Notes under the pieces: generated by a model | What the model saw: only the letters and a program-made list of their open reading frames with translations | Told to the model about the DNA's origin: nothing | The model's database searches: none | Source of the DNA: Lactobacillus sp. ESL0785 | Lineage (GTDB): Bacteria; Bacillota; Bacilli; Lactobacillales; Lactobacillaceae | Assembly: GCF_029395455.1 (NCBI RefSeq) | Contig: NZ_CP113916.1 | Location: 1,364,001-1,428,000 of the forward strand | DNA length: 64,000 nt | Direction of reading: 5' to 3' | Translations under genes and position numbers: made by a program | Shown here: in pieces, positions 58,212 through 64,000 of the stretch | How positions within the stretch are numbered: the stretch's first letter is position 1 | How the letters are laid out: each line of letters opens with the position of its first letter

Positions 58212-58372
58212 AATATACTCGTCGTTCAGCTTTAACACTACGTGACGTAAGCACATGCTAGCTATCTGGATCTCGCCTTAAATCGACGACACCTATTTAA
58301 CTCGTTGGCATCTCTAGATGTTTCTGGGCGATAGCGTGTGTTCACGTAGGAGTCTCACCTAACAGTTTATTT
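58212..58372 (-). ncRNA. M-box (ykoK) Mg2+ riboswitch
   Basis: The minus strand carries the conserved M-box cores: GTTAGGTGAGACTCCTAC, then CGCCCAGAAACATCTAGAG, GATGCCAACGAGTTAAATAG, GTCGTCGATTTAAGGCGAG, and the closing segment AGCTGAACGACGAG. The order and spacing fit the known fold, in which Mg2+ compacts the RNA and exposes the terminator. Confidence 0.92.
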
Positions 58373-58433
58373 GTTTTGTTTTATTTAATTACATGGTGAG
58401 TGTAATCCATAACCACACACCAAGTCAACCAAT

Positions 58434-59048
58434 TTACTTATTTTTATTTGCACTTCGGAGCTGTAAATTACGTTTGAAAAAGTAATACAAGCCAGCAACT
58501 ACAATTACTAATGCTAGTGCAATTGGCAAAGCTAAACGGTGTGGGTGCACAATCTGCGACCGTTCATCATTAGTTAAGTCATACTTGTCAAACGAATATT
58601 GGTATTGCTGGTCAATTGTTGTTGCACAAGCTCTAAATACAAAACGCAATCCCTGATTAAATTGCTTTTTACTACTACTACGCAATTTATCTGACTGTGA
58701 GCGAATAATATTACTGCGGATATCGGCTGTGAATGCCGCATGCAAATCTTTACTTGAATAGATCTGCACATTATGTTTTTTTCCTTTAGTTCCAACAATG
58801 ATATACACAGTATGCTTAGCTTTACTCAAATTTTTAGGTGTTAGTTGTTCAATGCGATTAATCGTTCGGACAATAATCTGTGGCTGTTCACCCGTCTGCC
58901 AATAACGATCATTTTTGGCAATAATTAATTTATTAGTCTCGTGGTCTAACAAATGACTATTATCTTGAATATTAGGATTTGTCATCCCTGTCATTGTCCA
59001 AAATAACCCACACAAACTGGCAATCAGTACCAACTTAGTTTTCAGCAT
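58434..59048 (-). CDS. TPM-domain membrane-anchored protein
   Basis: A 204-residue protein with an N-terminal hydrophobic segment ([20 protein letters not shown]), an extracytoplasmic TPM-like domain ([29 protein letters not shown]) and a C-terminal helix ([20 protein letters not shown]) followed by basic residues. TPM proteins are of uncertain function, some phosphatase-like. The start is taken at 59048, overlapping the dCMP deaminase by 14 bases; GGAGG directly abuts it. The open frame reaches 59135 but would add a hydrophilic stretch before the signal. Confidence 0.7.
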   Translation of the reverse strand: MLKTKLVLIASLCGLFWTMTGMTNPNIQDNSHLLDHETNKLIIAKNDRYWQTGEQPQIIVRTINRIEQLTPKNLSKAKHTVYIIVGTKGKKHNVQIYSSKDLHAAFTADIRSNIIRSQSDKLRSSSKKQFNQGLRFVFRACATTIDQQYQYSFDKYDLTNDERSQIVHPHRLALPIALALVIVVAGLYYFFKRNLQLRSANKNK

Positions 59049-59514
59049 CCTCCAATTTATGTGCCAATTGTTCGACGTATTTACGGTCAATCTTAATTTG
59101 CTCATAGGGAACCCCACAATCTTCAAAAAGTGCAATTACCAGTGGATTATCATGATAATCAAAGTAATAATTAATTTTCTTAACTCCAGCTTGAACTAAC
59201 GCCTTAGCACAATTATAACAAGGAAAATGCGTTACATAAATTTCCGTATTATCAGTTGAAACGCCATTTTTAGCGCATTGAATCAGCGAATTCATTTCGG
59301 AATGAATTGTGCGCACACAATGGCCATCAACCAATTGGTGGCCAACATCATCGCAGTGTGATGCCCCCGTAACTGAACCATTATAGCCTGTCCCGATAAT
59401 GCGATTATCCTTAACTAGGACATTACCAACAAGAGCCCGATCACAAGTAGATCTCTGTGCAATAACTAAAGCTTGCATCATAAAATATTGCTTCCACGGA
59501 ATTCGATCACGCAT
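59035..59514 (-). CDS. comEB: dCMP deaminase (ComEB-like)
   Basis: A 159-residue zinc cytidine/deoxycytidylate deaminase making dUMP for thymidylate synthesis. The zinc site is [13 protein letters not shown] (His and catalytic Glu) with PCYNCAKAL (two Cys). In Firmicutes the gene is often the comE locus member comEB, but no comEA or comEC is near here. It starts four bases after trpS ends. Confidence 0.92.
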   Translation of the reverse strand: MRDRIPWKQYFMMQALVIAQRSTCDRALVGNVLVKDNRIIGTGYNGSVTGASHCDDVGHQLVDGHCVRTIHSEMNSLIQCAKNGVSTDNTEIYVTHFPCYNCAKALVQAGVKKINYYFDYHDNPLVIALFEDCGVPYEQIKIDRKYVEQLAHKLEDAEN

Positions 59515-59517
59515 TTT

Positions 59518-60540
59518 TTACCTCTTGTCAAAGTAGTTCAAGCCAATTGCTGCCCGCACTTCACGCAAGGTTTCATTAGCAACTTCATTAGCCTTCTTGG
59601 AACCTTCTTGAAGCATTTCATAAACTGCATCTTCATCTTGAGCAAATTTTTCACGGCGCTGTCGAATTGGCGCTAATTCTGCTTCCAAAACCTGATTCAA
59701 GTAACGTTTAATTTTGACATCACCTAAGCCACCTTTTTGGTAATTTGCCTTTAATTCTGCTACCTTATCTTTATTAGGATCAAAAACATCAAGGTAGGTA
59801 AAAACGGTATTCCCCTCAATTTTACCTGGATCTTCAACATGAATGTGATTAGGATCAGTATACATTGACATGACTTTCTTTTGGACAGTTTTGGCATCAT
59901 CAGCCAAATAAATAGCGTTGCCCAGCGATTTCGACATTTTAGCGTTACCGTCAAGTCCGGGTAAACGACCACTCCCCTCTTCAGGAAAGTAACCTTGAGG
60001 CTCAACCAGCACATCGCAATCATAAACGCGATTAAAGGTACGCACAATTTCACGTGCCTGCTCAATCATCGGCTCTTGATCGTCACCTGCTGGAACCAAT
60101 GTTGCCTTAAATGCTGTAATATCAGCAGCCTGCGAAACAGGATAATTTAAAAAGCCCACTGGAAGCGAATCGTTAAATCCCTTTTGCTTAATCTCAGTTT
60201 TAACTGTTGGATTACGCTCCAACCGACTAACTGTAACTAAGTCCATGTAATAAGCCGTCAATTCAAACAAGGCGGGAATTTGTGATTGTACAAAAATCGT
60301 GGAAATTTGCGGATCAATGCCAACAGCCAAATAGTCAAGCGCCACTTGAATTAGACTATTGCGAATCTTTTCTGGATTACGAGCATTGTCGGTTAATGCC
60401 TGCGTGTCCGCAATCATGATGAATGGGTGATACGCGCCTGAATTCTGCAGCTTAACACGGTTTTTCAACGAACCAATATAATGACCAATGTGCAACTTAC
60501 CTGTTGGTCGATCACCTGTTAAAATAACTTTCTTTTCCAT
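59518..60540 (-). CDS. trpS: tryptophanyl-tRNA synthetase
   Basis: A 340-residue class Ic synthetase with [11 protein letters not shown] (HIGH box) and the [10 protein letters not shown] loop. Charges tRNA-Trp. No T-box or other leader fits in the 76-base gap upstream. Divergent from yedK. The frame and length are normal. Confidence 0.95.
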   Translation of the reverse strand: MEKKVILTGDRPTGKLHIGHYIGSLKNRVKLQNSGAYHPFIMIADTQALTDNARNPEKIRNSLIQVALDYLAVGIDPQISTIFVQSQIPALFELTAYYMDLVTVSRLERNPTVKTEIKQKGFNDSLPVGFLNYPVSQAADITAFKATLVPAGDDQEPMIEQAREIVRTFNRVYDCDVLVEPQGYFPEEGSGRLPGLDGNAKMSKSLGNAIYLADDAKTVQKKVMSMYTDPNHIHVEDPGKIEGNTVFTYLDVFDPNKDKVAELKANYQKGGLGDVKIKRYLNQVLEAELAPIRQRREKFAQDEDAVYEMLQEGSKKANEVANETLREVRAAIGLNYFDKR

Positions 60541-60637
60541 TTATCTTTTGCCTTCTTTAAAAATAAAAATCCTATTTATGCAGTATTGAATACTTAATTT
60601 TACCAAAAATTAAGCAATGATTAAACCTGGAGGAACA

Positions 60638-61240
60638 ATGTGCAATCAATTCCAACTGCCTACTTTAGCAGAAATTAAACAATACCTTGTTAGTGACCTC
60701 AACTTGCCCCTAATTGAACCAGCAAATAACTTACCGCAAAATCAAAATGTCTTCCCTAAAGGTCAAGCACCAGTTTTACTTTATCATAAGAAACAATTGC
60801 AACTATTACCGAAGTCTTGGGGCTATCCCAGCCCAATTGACAGCAAAAAAGTGATTTTCAATGCCCGCATTGAACGCTTTTATGAACAAAAGAATTCAAT
60901 GTGGGATACTTCATTTGCACGTTCACGGTGTCTGATTATCGTACGAAATTTTTTTGAATCAGGATGCAACACCTATTCTGCCAATGGTCACAAATATCAT
61001 GAACGTTATTCTTTTCATAATCCCAATGCGCCATTAACTTTAATTGCTGATATTTATCAAGATGACCATTTTTCAATGGTGACTACTAAGCCCAACCCAG
61101 TTATGGCTCCAATTCACGACCGGATGCCGCTAGTTATTGCATCTAGTGAATTACGCCGCTGGCTTTTTCAAAACTTTTCCAGCTTAATTGACCGCAGCCA
61201 GATGCCCCTGACGGCTACTAAGATGCCGGAAAGAAAATAA
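60638..61240 (+). CDS. yedK: SOS response-associated peptidase (SRAP, YedK)
   Basis: A 200-residue SRAP protein that forms a thiazolidine crosslink with abasic sites in single-stranded DNA, protecting them. The catalytic Cys2 is exposed after Met removal (MCNQFQLP), FNARIERF carries the Asn/Arg/Glu set, and PIHDRMP supplies the histidine. GGAGG lies four bases before the ATG at 60638; the open frame reaches an earlier ATG. Promoter signals not clear; no LexA box was seen. Confidence 0.88.
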   Translation: MCNQFQLPTLAEIKQYLVSDLNLPLIEPANNLPQNQNVFPKGQAPVLLYHKKQLQLLPKSWGYPSPIDSKKVIFNARIERFYEQKNSMWDTSFARSRCLIIVRNFFESGCNTYSANGHKYHERYSFHNPNAPLTLIADIYQDDHFSMVTTKPNPVMAPIHDRMPLVIASSELRRWLFQNFSSLIDRSQMPLTATKMPERK

Positions 61241-61249
61241 AGCTAACAT

Positions 61250-61283
61250 AAAAAACGTTAGCATTTTACAACTAACGTTTTTT
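61250..61283. terminator. bidirectional terminator, yedK / namZ
   Basis: AAAAAACGTTAG and its perfect inverse CTAACGTTTTTT with a ten-base loop. Confidence 0.8.
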
Positions 61284-61292
61284 AATATTGAA

Positions 61293-62558
61293 CTATTTTT
61301 TGCCAGGAATTTTATACAGCAAATAATGTTTTCTCACTTGCTTGAATTTCTTCAATTCAGGCTGCCACTTGGCAACAATTTGTTTTACTGGAACTCCTGC
61401 ACGCAAATCTTTTTCAATATAAGATTTACCTGTTAACTTAGCCAGCCAATTATCTTTTCGCCACTCAACCTTATCACTATAGTCATCATTGAGAACTTTC
61501 ATCATTGATAAGCCATCATAAATTGGATCATACTTATTTGGATCGGTAACGTAAACCTCTACTCCTTGAGTTAATTTGCCGGCATCTTTTTGACCTGGAT
61601 CAGGTGTAAAGGCTGCTGCTCTAAATTTAACTCCAGTTAAGTGTAAATCATTTAATTGTTTAGCATAAGCAGTACCATCAACAAAATCTGCACCTACTAG
61701 CTGAAATGGCTTGGTTGTACCTCTACCTTCTGAAACATTCGCAAAAGTTTCATAAAAACCAGTCATTGGATAAACATTAATCGTATCTGTTGTTGGCATA
61801 TTAGGTGATGGCATAACAAACGGAATTTTCAAATCAGCATAACGTTTACGCCGATCATAATTTTTCATTTTAATCACTGATAAATCAGCATTTAAATTAT
61901 ATTCTTTATTAAAATATTCCGCGATTTCCCCAAAAGTCATTCCGTGAACTAGTGCTAAATCTTTTAATCCAACAAAGGATGAATTACCCGCTTCAACGGT
62001 TACTGGTCCTTCAACTCTAGTACCACCTAAGGGATTAGGACGATCTAAAACAATTACCTGCTTATGATTTTCAGCTGCTGCCTGTAAAACGTAATACAAT
62101 GTCCATACATATGTATAATATGTTACACCAGCATCTTGAATATCAAACAATAATACATCAACATTCTTCAGCATATCTGCTGTTGGCTTTTGTGTTTTGC
62201 CATAAAGACTATAAACTGGCAATTTTGTTTCAGGATCAGTATATGATTCAACATACCCACCTGCTGGTGAACTTCCTCTTACCCCATGTTCAGGACCGTA
62301 CAATGCCGTTAGATTAATTTTAGGATCATTGTATAACAAGTCAACATCACTACGTAGCTGCTGGTCAACTCCTGTTGGATTAGTAACTAACCCTACTCTC
62401 TTACCTTTTAATAATCCTTGCTTTTGCTTCATTAGGACTTCAATTCCTAATTCAAATTTCTTACTTGATTTAGCTTGAACTGATTGCGTAGCTGCAAGGC
62501 CAATAACTACTGTCACAGTAATCAAGGCTAATAACCATTTTTTTATCTGTCTTACCAT
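61293..62558 (-). CDS. namZ: exo-beta-N-acetylmuramidase NamZ (DUF1343)
   Basis: A 421-residue secreted protein of the DUF1343 family (B. subtilis YbbC/NamZ), which removes terminal MurNAc from peptidoglycan fragments. The signal peptide is MVRQIKKWLLALITVTVVIG with cleavage near VQA-KS. Family landmarks: KRVGLVTNPTGVD, YGPEHGVRGS, DIQDAGVTYYTYVW, VLDRPNPLGG and TTDTINVYPMTGFYE. In B. subtilis it sits in the murQRP operon; here it is 15 kb away from mupG but its promoter carries a cre site like the serine hydrolase gene. Confidence 0.88.
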   Translation of the reverse strand: MVRQIKKWLLALITVTVVIGLAATQSVQAKSSKKFELGIEVLMKQKQGLLKGKRVGLVTNPTGVDQQLRSDVDLLYNDPKINLTALYGPEHGVRGSSPAGGYVESYTDPETKLPVYSLYGKTQKPTADMLKNVDVLLFDIQDAGVTYYTYVWTLYYVLQAAAENHKQVIVLDRPNPLGGTRVEGPVTVEAGNSSFVGLKDLALVHGMTFGEIAEYFNKEYNLNADLSVIKMKNYDRRKRYADLKIPFVMPSPNMPTTDTINVYPMTGFYETFANVSEGRGTTKPFQLVGADFVDGTAYAKQLNDLHLTGVKFRAAAFTPDPGQKDAGKLTQGVEVYVTDPNKYDPIYDGLSMMKVLNDDYSDKVEWRKDNWLAKLTGKSYIEKDLRAGVPVKQIVAKWQPELKKFKQVRKHYLLYKIPGKK

Positions 62559-62578
62559 TGTTTACTCCTTCATTATTA

Positions 62579-62624
62579 TATAAACGCTTACATAAATAAT
62601 ATTACAGTAATTATTTTTAATCAA
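62579..62624 (-). promoter_or_regulatory. namZ promoter with cre-like site
   Basis: TTGATT (62619-62624), 17 bases, TATTAT (62596-62601) on the minus strand. The 15-mer ATGTAAGCGTTTATA (62593-62579) fits the cre consensus with one mismatch and closely resembles B. subtilis amyO. It covers the expected transcription start, suitable for CcpA repression. Confidence 0.7.
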
Positions 62625-62667
62625 TACTTGGTTTTATCAACAAAACATGATAAACTGTTTTAGTAAT

Positions 62668-62738
62668 GCGGGTATAGTTTAACGGTAGAATGTTAGCTTC
62701 CCAAGCTGAAGATGCGGGTTCGATTCACGCTATCCGCT
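62668..62738 (+). tRNA. tRNA-Gly (anticodon CCC)
   Basis: A 71-base cloverleaf: acceptor GCGGGTA with TATCCGC (one G-T), anticodon stem TTAGC/GCTGA around loop TTCCCAA, T-loop TTCGATT. The anticodon CCC reads GGG. The T stem GCGGG/CACGC has an A where C is expected (62727), giving a G-A mismatch. CCA is not encoded. Confidence 0.9.
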
Positions 62739-62743
62739 TTAAT

Positions 62744-62784
62744 AAAAAAGAGCAATGATTTTTCAATCATTGCTCTTTTTATTT
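62744..62784. terminator. terminator after the tRNA and the CPBP gene
   Basis: AAAAAAGAGCAATGATT pairs with AATCATTGCTCTTTTT; serves the tRNA on plus and the CPBP gene on minus. Confidence 0.85.
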
Positions 62785-63447
62785 TTACGTCATAATTAAC
62801 AAAATCACACCGTTAACAATCGCCAAATAAATTGGCATCCACAATGTCTGTGTGTAGAGATACGACCAGGCAAACAACATTCCAAATAGTGCATTAATTA
62901 CGAGAAGCGGTATTGAACTCTGCCAATTCAAGATACTAAACAGGATACCCGACGTCATTATACCCAAAACAGCGGTAAACATTGTATTACGCCGAAAAGT
63001 ATAGTTGAATAAAAAGCCAGTAATCAGAAATTCTTGCAGGACTGGCAAAACTATCCCCAGCGCAATCAGCAAAAACCAGTAAGTCGAATTAGACTCATGA
63101 TGCAGATAAACCGTTTGAAAACCATACATTCGCACCTTACCATAAGCTTGCAGCCAAGAAACACTAATCCGTAAGGCGGTAACAACCAAAGTCAAGCCAA
63201 TAGTCAGGCCAAAATTACCAAGCCACGAGCCAGAAAAGCTGCGATCAAAAAAGCGCTGCTCACGATTAAACCGATAAATAAAAAATAGTAAAACCATCAA
63301 AGAAATTAATGCAAATAAAATCAAATCCCAGATATGAATTGGTGAATTAATGGTTACCAATTTAACCACGCCGGCAACCATTAAATATGCAATAAAGTAG
63401 ATGATGTAGCGGATTAGGTTGCCCTCTCTTGATGCTGGTGTATTCAC
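62785..63447 (-). CDS. CPBP-family intramembrane protein, degenerate active site
   Basis: A 220-residue protein with about six membrane helices, resembling CPBP (Abi/CAAX-like) intramembrane proteases. Motif 1 (EExxxR) reads LQEFLITGFLFNYTFR, with Gln in place of the first Glu. The second motif (FxxxH) reads FSILN and the last (HxxxN) reads IYLAIVN, so both metal-binding histidines appear to be missing. It may be a non-catalytic family member. Bacteriocin-locus CPBP proteins can give immunity, but no bacteriocin gene is near. Confidence 0.65.
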   Translation of the reverse strand: MNTPASREGNLIRYIIYFIAYLMVAGVVKLVTINSPIHIWDLILFALISLMVLLFFIYRFNREQRFFDRSFSGSWLGNFGLTIGLTLVVTALRISVSWLQAYGKVRMYGFQTVYLHHESNSTYWFLLIALGIVLPVLQEFLITGFLFNYTFRRNTMFTAVLGIMTSGILFSILNWQSSIPLLVINALFGMLFAWSYLYTQTLWMPIYLAIVNGVILLIMT

Positions 63448-63584
63448 GACAAATTACCTCTATCTATTTGTATACCCTACAAATCCCATATTATAGCAAA
63501 AAAAAGCAATTTTATGAAACATCAACAAATTTTTTCTAATCTATTTCTACCATCCTAATATCAGTTAAAGCAATTGACACTACC

Positions 63585-64000
63585 TTATAACTTAGCTACC
63601 GCTTCTTGCCGCATCTTTTTTTCACTTCTTGCCGTATAAAGTAAAAAGATAATGGCCAAGCCTGAAGCTAAGTACAAGATTGTATTGCTGGCAATCCAAC
63701 CAAACTGGTTAACCAAAACCCCAATAAGAGCTGTTGCCAGTGTTTCACCAAAGATATATTGGAAAAAGCCCATAAACCCAGTTGAGGCACCAACTGCAAA
63801 CTTTGGTACAACTTCATTAATCATTAATCCCACTAAAGTCAGTGGCGCATAAATCAAATTACCCATAATAATCAAGGCCGTAATAATCAAAGTATGATTA
63901 TTAGTAAAGAAATAAACTGTCAAACATAGCAGTACACCGATAACACAAGCAATTGAAACTTGAGCCCGCCGGCCTTTAAGCAAATCAGAGATTGCCCCGA
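63585..64000 (-). CDS. MFS transporter, C-terminal part (gene runs off the window)
   Basis: The last 137 codons of a major facilitator transporter; the frame is open to the window edge (GAISDLLKGRRAQVSIA). Four to five helices are visible, including VGASTGFMGFFQYIFGE and the C-terminal LASGLAIIFLLYTARSEKK. The GRRA loop and GFMGFFQYIFG segment recall the glycerol-3-phosphate/hexose-phosphate (GlpT/UhpT) family, but the substrate cannot be fixed. Confidence 0.7.
   Translation of the reverse strand, partial: GAISDLLKGRRAQVSIACVIGVLLCLTVYFFTNNHTLIITALIIMGNLIYAPLTLVGLMINEVVPKFAVGASTGFMGFFQYIFGETLATALIGVLVNQFGWIASNTILYLASGLAIIFLLYTARSEKKMRQEAVAKL

Overview
The window looks like a chromosomal segment of a host-associated Lactobacillus in the strict sense (acidophilus/delbrueckii group). 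Signs are the AT-rich sequence, AGGAG-type ribosome sites, a SLAP-domain surface protein, pyruvate oxidase, a PepD dipeptidase, RNA polymerase delta, and the gene order rqcP-mfd-pth, acpS-alr-cshA-murF, pyrG-rpoE and tatD-rnmV-rsmA-veg-purR-glmU, which is typical of these bacteria. Most core genes lie on the minus strand. The species cannot be fixed from sequence alone.

Layout. 1-4.4 kb: divIC(?) start, rqcP, mfd, pth. 4.6-10.2 kb: a CBS/ACT protein, then cell-wall and RNA genes (alr, acpS, cshA, murF, rpmE2). 10.3-13.5 kb: a four-gene polar amino acid ABC transporter, likely for cystine, preceded by a predicted small leader ORF with two Cys codons and two tandem terminators. 13.6-16.3 kb: a gene relic, rbsK and an amino acid permease. 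16.4-21.3 kb: a very AT-rich type III restriction-modification island next to the 3' end of guaA, with mod broken by a single stop codon. 21.3-24.4 kb: guaA, then xpt behind a purine riboswitch, then a decayed xanthine permease. 24.6-30 kb: accessory region with a secreted protein, pyruvate oxidase under tandem palindromic operators, small membrane proteins and a frameshifted Rgg-type regulator. 30-38.7 kb: pepD, murA (catalytic Cys replaced by Asp), pyrG with a CTP-sensing attenuator, rpoE, ywiB, ywfO, ybaK, prs. 38.9-46.1 kb: N-acetylmuramic acid (MurNAc) salvage cluster murQ-murP-murR, a serine hydrolase and mupG, apparently inserted between prs and glmU, followed by the SLAP protein. 48-54.9 kb: glmU, purR, veg, rsmA, rnmV, tatD, metG. 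55.4-64 kb: mgtA under an M-box Mg2+ riboswitch, a TPM-domain protein, dCMP deaminase, trpS, yedK, namZ, tRNA-Gly(CCC), a CPBP protein and a partial MFS transporter.

How the genes work together. NamZ (61.3-62.6 kb) probably releases MurNAc from peptidoglycan fragments outside the cell, MurP imports and phosphorylates it, MupG splits the phosphorylated disaccharide, MurQ makes GlcNAc-6-P, and MurR senses the pathway. Both namZ and the serine hydrolase gene carry cre-like sites at their promoters, so the split locus looks like one carbon-catabolite-controlled set. Purine salvage (xpt, guaA, prs, purR), CTP supply (pyrG) and Mg2+ uptake (mgtA) show cis-acting RNA control. The most novel candidate is the Cys-codon leader peptide/attenuator before the transporter, whose promoter also shares a 13-bp motif with the pyruvate oxidase operators, hinting at joint redox control. 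All functions are read from sequence; no database search was run.
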